This document shows, piece after piece, positions 1-8,500 of a stretch of 64,000 nt of DNA (the first letter of the stretch is position 1; each line of letters starts with the position of its first letter). This DNA comes from Actinomycetales bacterium (GTDB taxonomy: Bacteria; Actinomycetota; Actinomycetes; Mycobacteriales; Micromonosporaceae): positions 62,001 through 126,000 of the forward strand of contig PKFB01000058.1 of assembly GCA_002919305.1 (NCBI GenBank), in the 5' to 3' direction. Below the pieces are notes generated by a model. The model ran no database searches. It was not told where the DNA came from and saw only the letters and a list, made by a program, of their open reading frames with translations. Made by a program: the position numbers and the translations under genes.

Positions 1-222
1 TGATGGTCGGATTTGTGTGTATCAGGTGGCGCGTATGAGACGGCATATGAAAAGTGCTGGAGCCGACGCCGTCGATGAATATGAATAAGTAGTGTGGCAG
101 GTGAGGAATCGGTCTATTCTGGCGGACATTCGCGATCGGCGTATGCACCTGCCTGAGAAGTCACAGCGGGCCGGCCTCGCACCGCCACGTCATTGATGAT
201 GGTGTTGACTGGCAGGATGCCG

Positions 223-1689
223 ATGAGCTGGCGCCGGGGCTTCCCGTACGACAATCTGAAGGACTTTCTGCGGGTTCTGGAGCGGGCCGGTGAGCTGAAG
301 CGGATTACGGTGCCGGTTGACCCGACCCTGGAGATCAGCGAGATCACCCAACGCGTGGTCCGGCGACGCGGACCCGCCTTGTACTTCGAGCGTCCCACCC
401 GGGGCGAGATGCCGGTGGTCACCAATCTCTTCGGCACCCAGCGACGGATGGCCATGGCGTTGGGTGTGGAGTCGCTTGAGGAGATCGGCCACCGGATCGG
501 CGAACTGGTCAAACCTGAGCTGCCGGTCGGGTGGTCCGGGATCCGAGAGGGCCTCGGCAAACTGATGTCGCTGACCAGCGTGCCCCCGAAGAAGGTCAAA
601 ACCGCCCCGTGTCAGGAGGTGGTGTACCGGGGGGACGAGGTTGACCTGAACCGATTGCCCGGTCTGGTGACCTGGCCCGGGGACGGCGGCATCTTCCACA
701 ACCTGGGCCTAACACACACCCGGCACCCCGAGACCGGCAAGCGCAACCTCGGGCTGTACCGGCTGCAGCAGCACGACCAGCGCACCCTCACCATGCACTG
801 GCAGATCCACAAGGACTCCACCGCGCACCACGCCGTAGCCGAGCGCTTGGGGCAACGGCTGCCGGTGGCGATCGCCTTCGGGTGCGATCCGGTGGTGTCG
901 TACGCGGCCCAAGCCCCACTGCCTGCTGACATCGACGAATATCTCTTCGCGGGCTACCTGCGCGGCGAGCGGGTCGAACTGGTCGACTGTCTGACCGTCC
1001 CGCTCCAGGTGCCGGCGCATGCCCAGGTGGTGCTGGAGGGGTACCTGGAACCGGGGGAGCGGCTGCCGGAAGGGCCGTTCGGGGATCACACCGGCTTCTA
1101 CACGCCGGTCGAGCCGTTCCCGGTGCTGCATGTGCAGTGCATGACCATGCAGCGCGACCCGGTATACCAGTCGATCATCACCTCCAAACCGCCACAGGAG
1201 GACTTCTGGCTGGGGAAGGCGACCGAGCGGATCTTCCTGCCTCTGATCAAGCTGCTGATCCCCGACATCGTCGACATCGACATGCCTGAGCCGGGGGTGT
1301 TCCACAACTGCTTGATCGTGTCGATCCGCAAGCGCTACCCCAAGCACGCACAGAAGGTCATGAACGCCATCTGGGGCGCCCACCTGTTGTCGCTGACCAA
1401 GCTGATCGTGGTCGTTGACGAAGACTGTGACGTCCACGACTACGCCGAGGTGGCGTGGCGCGCGTTCGGCAACGTGGACTACTCACACGATCTACTGCTC
1501 ACCGAAGGGCCGGTCGATCACCTCGATCACGCTTCCTACCAGCAGTTCTGGGGCGGCAAGGCGGGGATCGACGCCACCCGCAAACTACCGACGGAGGGAT
1601 ACACCCGTGGCTGGCCGGACGAAGCGGTGATGAGTCCGGAGATCATCGCTCGGGTGGACCGGCGCTGGAAGGAGTACGGGCTGCAATGA
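223..1689 (+). CDS. mqnL: UbiD-family decarboxylase of the futalosine menaquinone pathway (MqnL-like)
   Basis: UbiD-family prenyl-FMN-dependent decarboxylase, 488 residues, expected to remove a carboxyl group from the naphthoate intermediate late in menaquinone synthesis. Seen: a family-typical start region (YDNLKDFLRVLERAGELKRI), the central HNLGLTHTRHPETGKRNLG segment and the EGPFGDHTGFY motif. Upstream in-frame starts exist at 196, 199 and 217; the ATG at 223 was chosen because an AGG lies 6 nt upstream and the resulting N-terminus fits the family. The stop overlaps the next gene by ATGA, and a UbiX-like flavin prenyltransferase gene that would supply the cofactor follows nearby. The MqnL role is inferred from context with mqnA and mqnC; UbiD enzymes elsewhere act on other aromatic acids. 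Confidence 0.9.
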   Translation: MSWRRGFPYDNLKDFLRVLERAGELKRITVPVDPTLEISEITQRVVRRRGPALYFERPTRGEMPVVTNLFGTQRRMAMALGVESLEEIGHRIGELVKPELPVGWSGIREGLGKLMSLTSVPPKKVKTAPCQEVVYRGDEVDLNRLPGLVTWPGDGGIFHNLGLTHTRHPETGKRNLGLYRLQQHDQRTLTMHWQIHKDSTAHHAVAERLGQRLPVAIAFGCDPVVSYAAQAPLPADIDEYLFAGYLRGERVELVDCLTVPLQVPAHAQVVLEGYLEPGERLPEGPFGDHTGFYTPVEPFPVLHVQCMTMQRDPVYQSIITSKPPQEDFWLGKATERIFLPLIKLLIPDIVDIDMPEPGVFHNCLIVSIRKRYPKHAQKVMNAIWGAHLLSLTKLIVVVDEDCDVHDYAEVAWRAFGNVDYSHDLLLTEGPVDHLDHASYQQFWGGKAGIDATRKLPTEGYTRGWPDEAVMSPEIIARVDRRWKEYGLQ

Positions 1690-2609
1690 CCACCGCCGTG
1701 TCCCGGCCGGCCCGCCCTGGCAGAATCACCGCGTTTTTAAGACTGGTAATGATCGAACACTCGGTGTTCGCATTACCATTCGCGTACCTGTCCGCCCTGA
1801 TGGCGATGCGGTCGGTGGCGCCTGAGGACGCCAACGGACTGCCCTGGGTGCGCTGGAGTGATTTGCTGCTCATCACGATCGCCATGGTGGGAGCCCGTAC
1901 CTTCGCCATGGCCGCCAATCGGGTGATCGATCGGCATATCGATGCGCAAAACCCGCGTACCGCTGGGCGTGAGGTGGTCACCGGAGTGGTCTCGGTACGC
2001 GCTGCGTGGACTGGCGGGTTGATCGCTCTCGGGTTTTTCTTGATCGCCGCGGCGTTGCTTAATCCACTTTGTCTGGCGCTGTCGCCGTTGGCTGTGGCGC
2101 CGCTGATCATCTATCCCTACGGCAAGCGTTTTACTGATTTCCCGCACGCGATTTTGGCGCTGGCGCAACTGGTCGCGCCGGTGGGTGCGTGGTTGGCGGT
2201 GACCGGCACCCTGGAGGGCATAGGACCAGCCCTCGTGCTTGGGGTTGGGGTCGGTTTGTGGATCGGCGGATTCGATCTGATCTACGCCTGTCAGGACGCC
2301 GAGGTGGACCGCCGCATCGGGGTGCGGTCGGTCCCCGCCCGTTTCGGGATCCGAGCCGCCCTCGTGGCCTCCTCGATCACCCACGTGGTGACCTTCACAT
2401 GCTTCGTGTGGTTCGGACTCTGGGTGGGACTGGGATGGCTGTGGTGGATCGGTCTCGGGGTCGCCGCCGTTGCGTTCTGCTACCAACACCTCATCGTGAA
2501 ACCTGACGACCTGTCACAGGTGAACCGAGCGTTCTTCACTGCCAACGGTTTTGTGGGGATCGCAATACTCGTCTTCGCAGTGGCTGATTTGATCTTGATA
2601 AGTGCTTGA
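1686..2609 (+). CDS. mqnP: UbiA-family prenyltransferase of the futalosine pathway (MqnP-like)
   Basis: Integral membrane prenyltransferase of 307 residues, expected to attach the polyprenyl chain to the naphthoate ring in menaquinone synthesis. Both aspartate-rich signatures are visible: NRVIDRHID (N-x3-D-x3-D, binds the Mg-diphosphate) and DAEVDRRIGVRS in the second half, separated by several hydrophobic helices. The ATG overlaps the mqnL stop codon (ATGA), so the two are translationally coupled. An in-frame upstream extension is open into mqnL but lacks family features. A hairpin about 50 bp after the stop probably ends the unit. Placement between UbiD- and UbiX-like genes supports the menaquinone role over another UbiA function. 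Confidence 0.9.
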   Translation: MTTAVSRPARPGRITAFLRLVMIEHSVFALPFAYLSALMAMRSVAPEDANGLPWVRWSDLLLITIAMVGARTFAMAANRVIDRHIDAQNPRTAGREVVTGVVSVRAAWTGGLIALGFFLIAAALLNPLCLALSPLAVAPLIIYPYGKRFTDFPHAILALAQLVAPVGAWLAVTGTLEGIGPALVLGVGVGLWIGGFDLIYACQDAEVDRRIGVRSVPARFGIRAALVASSITHVVTFTCFVWFGLWVGLGWLWWIGLGVAAVAFCYQHLIVKPDDLSQVNRAFFTANGFVGIAILVFAVADLILISA

Positions 2610-2656
2610 TGTTCTCCACCTCACAGGGGTAGAAAATAAGATTCCTTCGGTAGAGG

Positions 2657-2676
2657 GGCCTTCGCCCGAAAAGGCC
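2657..2676 (+). terminator. Putative terminator after mqnLP
   Basis: Six-base-pair stem GGCCTT/AAGGCC with an 8-nt loop, followed by TTCT, 48 bp after the mqnP stop. The stem is short, so the call is moderate. Confidence 0.45.
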
Positions 2677-3146
2677 TTCTGCGACACGCCGTACTAGATG
2701 CGACACGCCCATAACTCTTGCGTCTTCTGTAATGGGCGAGAAACACTGCGTTGTCTAGGGCGAAATTTCCCAAATCTATCCTGGGAATCCTGGCGGTGTT
2801 CGCACCTGGGTGACCGTGATTTGTCAGCGCATCCGGCCAACGAAGTCCGGAAAAGGGTTACACAGAGTGTGCACGCCGCCAGCCTAAGAAGGGAGACGGC
2901 GAGAGGGAACCGGAGGGTTTGGCGGGTTAGAAGATCCGTACTTTCGGGTACTAGAACAGGGCCAAGCAACTTATCGTTGATCTTGGCGAACGTGAACCGT
3001 CCATCGTCCTGAATGTCCTCCCGGGAGGGCGAGAGGACGGGCCCCGCTGAAACACCTCACATCCGTGATGGGTGAGCAGTGGATCGGGCAGGACGAACCG
3101 GACGTGTTCCTACCCTGGTGTTCGTGACCCCCGAAGGGAGAACAAC
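2677..3146. other. Intergenic stretch without a convincing gene
   Basis: About 470 bp between the mqnLP hairpin and the small ORF at 3147. The longest open frame here (2698-3012, plus strand, 104 residues) is rich in Arg, Cys and Ser, has no Shine-Dalgarno sequence and reads like non-coding GC-rich DNA. The promoter of the small downstream gene presumably lies here, but I see no clear -35/-10 pair. Confidence 0.4.
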
Positions 3147-3323
3147 GTGACGGATCCGGCGAGTCCCAGCGGAGTACTCGACGTGCCGTCCCAGACAACG
3201 AGTCGGGGAACCGATCAGAATTGGTGGGACTCTCGAGCACAGACGTTCGAGAGTGAGCAAGCCAGTGATGGTCCCGTCGATGGCTGGACCGATGACGAGG
3301 AGATCGTCGTCGCTGACCTGTAG
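3147..3323 (+). CDS. Small acidic protein of unknown function (58 aa)
   Basis: A GTG start preceded by AAGGGAG at good spacing opens a 58-residue frame ending in an acidic tail (DGWTDDEEIVVADL). It has no signal peptide, no transmembrane segment and no Cys, and holds a central NQ/WW segment (TDQNWWDSRAQTFE). A very strong terminator hairpin lies 68 bp after the stop, so the unit looks monocistronic, wedged between mqnLP and mqnM. I do not recognise a family. The coding call rests on ribosome site, terminator and compact frame. A leader-peptide-like shape is possible, but no maturation enzyme is adjacent. Confidence 0.55.
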   Translation: MTDPASPSGVLDVPSQTTSRGTDQNWWDSRAQTFESEQASDGPVDGWTDDEEIVVADL

Positions 3324-3390
3324 GGTCGATCAATGAACCACGATGGTACGGGGGCATAGCCATCGTGAGTGGTAAGTGCGGGAGCTTGAC

Positions 3391-3424
3391 CACAGAAGCC
3401 CTGCCAGCCGGCAGGGCTTCTGTG
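3391..3424 (+). terminator. Strong intrinsic terminator hairpin
   Basis: Perfect 15-bp stem (CACAGAAGCCCTGCC and its complement) with a 4-nt AGCC loop, followed by TGTTTC. It ends the unit of the 58-residue protein and insulates the UbiX-like gene at 3500. Confidence 0.85.
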
Positions 3425-3499
3425 TGTTTCACGAAATTCCAAGAAGGTGTGATCCACCCTCCCCACCGTTGTCGATCACCGGTAGGGCACAGTGGGGCC

Positions 3500-4147
3500 A
3501 TGACAGGTGAGCGGCGACCCTGGGTGATAGGGGTATCGGGGGCCTCCGGGACCCCGTACGCGCGAGCCGTGATCGGCGCCTTGCTCGACGCCGGTTTCCC
3601 GGTCGATCTCGTGATCTCCCGCGCTGCGCGGCTCACGCTTTTAGATGAGACCGGAATCCGGTTCCGTGACGCGCACTGGAAGGACGATCTCGCTCAGTGG
3701 TTGGAGCGGGAACTAGACACCGCGGATCTGCGGTACTGGTCACCCAATGACTTTGCTGCTGGCCCCAGCAGCGGTTCGTACCCTGCACGCGGCATGGTGG
3801 TGATACCAGCTAGCTCCGCGGCCTGCGCGGGAATCGCGCAGGGATTGTCCAAGGACCTGCTCCAGCGGGCCGCTGATGTCAACCTCAAAGAGCGCAGACC
3901 GGTGGTGGTGGTTCCGCGGGAGACCCCCGTATCCCGAGGACACCTGCTTCATCTGCTGGCCCTTCATGATGCGGGCGCAGTAGTCCTACCGGCCAGCCCA
4001 GGCTTCTACAGCGGAGCCCGAGAGGTCGGACAGCTGGTGGACTTTATCGCAGGCAAAGTGCTTGATGCTCTTGGTGTTCCTCACACCCTCTACCAGCGCT
4101 GGACCGGCACGCTGGGGGCCGCGCGGGAGCCAGCCCCGGAGCGTTGA
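3500..4147 (+). CDS. mqnM: UbiX-family flavin prenyltransferase (MqnM-like)
   Basis: Flavin prenyltransferase of 215 residues that builds the prenylated FMN cofactor needed by UbiD-type decarboxylases such as the product of the gene at 223. Family marks seen: N-terminal GVSGASGTPYA (flavin phosphate loop), the PASSAACAGIAQGLSKDLLQ segment, the VVVPRETP segment and the C-terminal LPASPGFY motif. Length is normal. An open frame extends upstream to 3365 through a terminator hairpin, so ATG 3500, with GTGGGG just upstream, was preferred. Pairing with MqnL on the same strand makes the role in menaquinone synthesis likely. Confidence 0.92.
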   Translation: MTGERRPWVIGVSGASGTPYARAVIGALLDAGFPVDLVISRAARLTLLDETGIRFRDAHWKDDLAQWLERELDTADLRYWSPNDFAAGPSSGSYPARGMVVIPASSAACAGIAQGLSKDLLQRAADVNLKERRPVVVVPRETPVSRGHLLHLLALHDAGAVVLPASPGFYSGAREVGQLVDFIAGKVLDALGVPHTLYQRWTGTLGAAREPAPER

Positions 4148-4208
4148 CGGGAAAGTTCCCGCACGTCCCAGCCTGACGATCGATGACGGATTGAGGCGTT
4201 GATGGGCT

Positions 4209-4260
4209 GACGACCATGCCCGAAACGAGTAACGGGCATGACAAAGCCCTCCCGGTCGTC
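4209..4260. other. Nested hairpins downstream of mqnM
   Basis: An outer 7-bp stem GACGACC/GGTCGTC (4209-4215 with 4254-4260) encloses an 8-bp stem CATGCCCG/CGGGCATG with a 10-nt loop (4215-4240). It lies about 60 bp after mqnM and may be part of its 3' end processing or termination. Confidence 0.4.
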
Positions 4261-4317
4261 ACATGAAATCAGATGACCGGAACCGATAGCCACGGCCATG
4301 GCTGATCAAGGGGTGCG

Positions 4318-4337
4318 AAACGGCCCTCACCGTTTTT
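4318..4337 (+). terminator. Putative terminator between mqnM and the bldC-like gene
   Basis: AAACGG/CCGTTT stem with a 6-nt loop, followed by two more T residues on the plus strand. The genes on either side converge here, so it could serve mqnM from one side and possibly the bldC-like gene from the other. Confidence 0.4.
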
Positions 4338-4419
4338 ACGTCGCACACCCCTGACCAACCGTCGGCCAAAATCCTCTGGCGAGGAGTACCGCGCCATGTT
4401 GAACCACGAATACCGCGGT

Positions 4420-4632
4420 TCAGCGTGTACTATAGTCCGATTCTGACGGTCGGCCCGATTCCTCCCCATTGAGCAGCGCGCGGACCTCGGATTCCCGGAA
4501 ACGCCGATGACCTCCCGGCGTACGGATACTCCCAATCCGACCGGCCGCCGCCCAACGTGTCACGGTTTTCGGGTCGACGCGGAACAGCGCGGCCACCTCG
4601 CCCGGCGTGAGCAGCCGATCACCAGTGTCCAC
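4420..4632 (-). CDS. bldC: BldC-like MerR-type small DNA-binding protein
   Basis: Seventy-residue winged-helix protein of the BldC type: LLTPGEVAALFRVDPKTVTR, then IRTPGGHRRFRESEVRALL, matching the Streptomyces developmental regulator BldC over nearly its whole length from memory. BldC lacks an effector domain and binds DNA as head-to-tail multimers on direct repeats. The GTG at 4632 was chosen over longer in-frame starts because AAAGGGGGG precedes it and the protein then has the family length; the longer version would translate a run of tandem DNA repeats. Those repeats sit just upstream and could be autoregulatory sites. Orthology to developmental bldC, rather than a paralogue, is likely but not proven. 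Confidence 0.85.
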   Translation of the reverse strand: MDTGDRLLTPGEVAALFRVDPKTVTRWAAAGRIGSIRTPGGHRRFRESEVRALLNGEESGRPSESDYSTR

Positions 4633-4646
4633 AACCCCCCCTTTGC

Positions 4647-4678
4647 GTCGACTGGACTGTCGACTGGACTGTCGACTA
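4647..4678. repeat. Tandem 12-bp repeats in the bldC-like 5' region
   Basis: Two exact copies of GTCGACTGGACT (4647-4658, 4659-4670) and a partial third (GTCGACTAGG), so the palindrome GTCGAC recurs every 12 bp. They begin 15 bp upstream of the bldC-like start codon, on the far side of its ribosome site. Confidence 0.8.
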
Positions 4679-4860
4679 GGGCCCGTGTCCGGCCGATAAC
4701 ACTCACCGGGACACACGTGAGCCCAGCCCCATTAGAGCACTGTCGTCTCCCGCCGTCCCGGAAACAGCCGAACCCTGCCCCAGGTGAGGATCAATGGTAA
4801 CCCTTCTTGACCTGCACTAACGCTAGAGGACGAGGAGAAGTTCGAGCAAACGGACTACTC

Positions 4861-4883
4861 CCGTTGTGTCGACGACACAACGG
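4861..4883. promoter_or_regulatory. Perfect 23-bp interrupted palindrome
   Basis: Arms CCGTTGTGTC and GACACAACGG flank a 3-bp GAC centre. It lies 46 bp beyond the end of the minus-strand gene at 4929 and about 230 bp upstream of the bldC-like start. The tiny centre and absence of a T-run argue for a protein-binding operator more than a terminator, but either is possible. Confidence 0.5.
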
Positions 4884-4928
4884 TGCTCAGGTACGGATCA
4901 CCGATCATCCGTACGCCCCCCTTCCTGA

Positions 4929-5519
4929 TCACCGTCTCCTGGCCAGGCCGGGATAGTGCACGACATAGCCGGCCGGATCGAGCTCCAGTTCGACCCGGAA
5001 TACCCCACTTTCGAACAGCACCCGGTCTTCTCCCAGCCAGGTGTAGGTCTGTTCGCTGGGGGTCACTACCAGGGTCGGTACCTGGATCCAGGCCATCACC
5101 AGAGTCATCACCGTCCCCACCGGCTTGTCCCGCAAACCCAGCCGGCGTACCGGCAACGTGTTGAACAAGGGGGAGAATCCCAGGTCCACATCGATGGCCG
5201 AGTCGAGCAACTCGGGCATCTCGGTCCCGGGCAGGGTGGTGTCCAGCTCCCCCTGTTCAGAAGTGACGATTCGCCACTGTCCGACCTCCCGTTCCAGCCG
5301 GACCCGGCGGGACCAGCCCGCGCCCTCTGTGGTCACCTCCACGACGCTGGTCGCCCAACTTGCGTCGGTGGCCAGCGAATAGCGGCAGGTGTATGGCAAC
5401 GGCGCCGCAGCCACCATGGTGCCCCTGGCGCGCAGTCCCACACGATCATCGAGCAGGACATGTTCGGCGCCGACGGAGTTGACACGCTCCCACAGCAGGC
5501 TCTTCGGCAACGTCGCCAT
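4929..5519 (-). CDS. Putative glycolipid-binding protein (DUF1089 type)
   Basis: A 196-residue protein of the putative glycolipid-binding family (DUF1089). Family-like elements seen in order: an N-terminal YSLATDASWATSVVEV strand pair, IDVDLGFSPLFNTLPVRRL, and the C-terminal DPAGYVVHYPGL ending. There is no signal peptide or membrane segment, so it is probably cytoplasmic. The family fold has been compared with lipoprotein-associated sugar/lipid binders, but its physiological role is unknown. The ATG at 5519 has only a weak AGGG upstream. It sits downstream of the very large minus-strand gene with a 50-bp gap and could be co-transcribed with it. Confidence 0.75.
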   Translation of the reverse strand: MATLPKSLLWERVNSVGAEHVLLDDRVGLRARGTMVAAAPLPYTCRYSLATDASWATSVVEVTTEGAGWSRRVRLEREVGQWRIVTSEQGELDTTLPGTEMPELLDSAIDVDLGFSPLFNTLPVRRLGLRDKPVGTVMTLVMAWIQVPTLVVTPSEQTYTWLGEDRVLFESGVFRVELELDPAGYVVHYPGLARRR

Positions 5520-5569
5520 ATATCAACCCTAGACCCACACGAACCCGGATGAGGGGTACGCGCGACTCG

Positions 5570-8500
5570 CTATTGGAAGAGCCCAGTGAGGACGTCCGAG
5601 TTCAACAGCCAGATCACCAGGACGCTCACCACGACCAGGACGATGGCCATGACGATGATGCCGATAGTGAGGTTCTTTCGGGACCTGGCGGCCTGCTCTG
5701 CGTCATCGAGACGGACACGGAGCAGATGGCCTGTGAGGGAACCTGTGCTGTCAAGCGGATTGACTGTCCGGATCGTGGCGGTCGGCTCTTCAGGCTGACG
5801 CGGGCCGCTCGGGTCAGGGGTGGTACGCCTGTCGCGGGGCGCCTCTGTGTCGTACTCGGACCGAGAGCCCGCGGAAGACCTGGGTGCGGACGGGGCAGAG
5901 GCCCGAGTGTTGCCGGCCCGTTCCTGAGCGGTCGGCTCCGATCGTGGGCCCCACGCCTGGTCAGCATCCGCGTCCGTGGTGGTGGCCCGAGTCGAGCGGT
6001 ACACCGACGCGGTCGGAGGTGAGTACGGCCGCTCAGGTGCGGATCGCGGCGTCTCGGAGGGCGTGGGCGGTGCGGAGACCGGGTCTGGCGACGCCGCAGG
6101 GGGATCGATACGTGCGGACAGGCCGAGAGAGGGAGCGCCAGACGGTACAGTAGGGGTAGTCGGGGAGGAATCGGGCCATATCGGGTAATCGTCTGTGTCT
6201 GGGCGGTCTGAGCGCTGGGGTGACTGAGCAGCGCTGTGTCGCCCCGCGCTAGCGACGCGCTCTGTTGCCGATGTGGCTGTCGATGTGGCCGGTGGTTTTC
6301 CTGAGATGGATTCAGGTTCTTCAGTGATCTGCGCCGGCCGCTGCCGAGTGGTAGCGACCGGCGCAGGAGAAACGGGCTGAGAGACAGGGTCTGAGCCGGG
6401 CCACACAATGCCCGGCTCAGACTTGCCGTCGTCTCCGCGTAACGCGGGATCGGAACGCCCCTCGCTGAGTGGTGGCGGTGGGGTGGGTGGAATCGGGGGC
6501 GGTTCCGGTGGGGCCGGGGGATGCCCAGGGGGCGCCGGCGGAGTCGGCTGTGGCCACGGTGGTTCAGGCCGTGGAGGTGGCGTCGGCTCCGGTGAAGGCC
6601 ACGGTGGTGACGGAGCAGGCCCCGGCTGCGGTCTCGGTTCCGGGTCCGGGCTCGGCCCTGGGCCGGGAGGCCACGGCGGACCGGGCGGCTCCGGAGGCTC
6701 AGGGGGTTCCGGCGGTTCCGGAGGGCCCGGATCCTCGGGGTCATCGGGCCCACTGTCACGACGGTCGCCCTCGGTGACGCCTTCTGGCGAGCCGCTGGCC
6801 CGAGAGCCATAGAGGGTGGGCCGCTGGGGGCCCAGGTTTCCAAGCTGGGCGATCTCCTCCGGGGACACCCGGCGTACTCCTGGCACACTGGCCACTCCCC
6901 GCACGGCGGAATCCGCGGTGTGGGACGACGGCGGTGCAGGTTCAGGAGCGGGTGGCTCAGGAACGGATGGTTCAGGAGCGGGTGGCTGAGGATCGAACGG
7001 CGGAGGCTCGGAGCTTGCCGTTTCACCAGAGCGTTCACCGGTATCCCACAGGGATCCGCCAGCCGATTCTGACGCCGCCGGCGTGCTCCAAAGATCGGAT
7101 GACGGGGCGGGAGGCGCCGGTTCTGATGAGGGCGGTGCGGAGCTGGAGCTGGCGTTCAGGTTCCAGAGATCGGACGAGGGTTCGCTGTCTCGGGACGGGC
7201 TGGAGAAGGCAGAGTCACCGAAGGAACCGGAACCCGCCGACTGGTACGCGTCCCGCGATTCTGATCCGTAGGAGGCAGGCGCCGAAGCCGCTGAGGATGA
7301 GGAGTAGGACGGCTCGTCATCCCGCGGCGAAGACCGATCCGGCGGTGAGGGGAAAGCGGGATCGGCCGGCTGGTTGGTCCGCTGCCCGAATGCCCCGGCA
7401 TAGGAATCCCGATACGACGATGAGGATGACGAGTCCCCTGGGTACGCGCCGGAAGCCGCCAGCAAGCTAGAGGACGACGTCCGGGGCGTGGGTGGGGGCG
7501 TCGGCTCCGGGCTGGACACCGGAGGTTCGGGCGTACTACCAGCCGAACTGTCCCGCCAGGGATCAGCAAAGGCGGCCCATGGGGAGGCGCTGGATTCGGC
7601 CGGTTGCGGTGAAGGTTCTGGCTTGGCTTCCTCCACCTCGGAAGAGGCCGAGGTGGAACGCGCCGGCTCCCAGGCCCAGCCGCTGGACGAGCTGGAAGAG
7701 GAGGGGCTGGGAGAAGAAGAGCCGAGAGAGGACGGCTCCGGCGCCGGCGGTGGCTCCTGAGAATGGGCCTCCGGCTTCTCCCAGGCGGAGAACGGGGAAG
7801 ACGACGGGGAGCTCGCAGACGGAGCCGGAGGCTCGAACAGGCCCCGGGAGAACTCCACGGGTGCCGCGCGTCCCCCAAATTCGGCAGGTTCAGGCTGCGG
7901 GGAGGACGGGGGAGACGGCGGCTCCTGGGCAGGCTCAGCGAAGTCCTGCGACGCCGTCGAGACCGGCTCCTCCTCAAACGGAGGGAGCGGAATGTCGACC
8001 AGAGGGCGACCGGAATGGGGAGCCAACTCCCCGGCGCGGTAGGTGGTGCCTTCGGACCGGAAGTGGGACACCTCCCCCTCCGGGGGAGTGATCATGGTGC
8101 TCGCCGACGCCCGCCCGATCGCGGGGGCGCTGGGCGTCTGGCGGTCCGCGGCCTCCGACTCGGAGGAGGGGATCCAAGGCTCCGGTGAGGCATCGGCGTC
8201 GGGTTCAGGTGTACTCGGAGGGAGGTCCGCCGGCGGCGGAGTCAGCCGAGAGTCGCTGGCCTCCGGCCGATACGCCTCCTCCTCGGTGCTTGACCTGGAC
8301 TCGGCCCCCACCAGGCTGTCCTGCACAGGAGCGGGAGCGTCCGAGGTAGGCGGTGATGGAGACGGTGTGTCAAACGCCGTATCAGGTGATCCAAACCCCG
8401 CGTTACCGGCGCTGGAGTCAGGCTCCGTGGGTGTGGTGGACCACGGTGACGCTGACTGGGACGGACCCGGCGTGGCCGGTTCCAACCAGCCACGGGGCTG

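Noticed and set aside
709-1437. Long minus-strand open frame of 242 codons antisense to mqnL
   Set aside because: It mirrors a clear UbiD gene with strong family motifs; such antisense frames are expected from high-GC codon use.
2698-3012. 104-codon plus-strand frame in the spacer after mqnP
   Set aside because: No ribosome site, odd Arg/Ser/Cys-rich composition and no recognisable segment.
5626-7038. 470-codon minus-strand frame overlapping the 1468-residue protein
   Set aside because: It is a shifted frame of the same low-complexity DNA, rich in Arg, Pro and His, without start signals; the frame with zinc ribbon and membrane helix is the gene.
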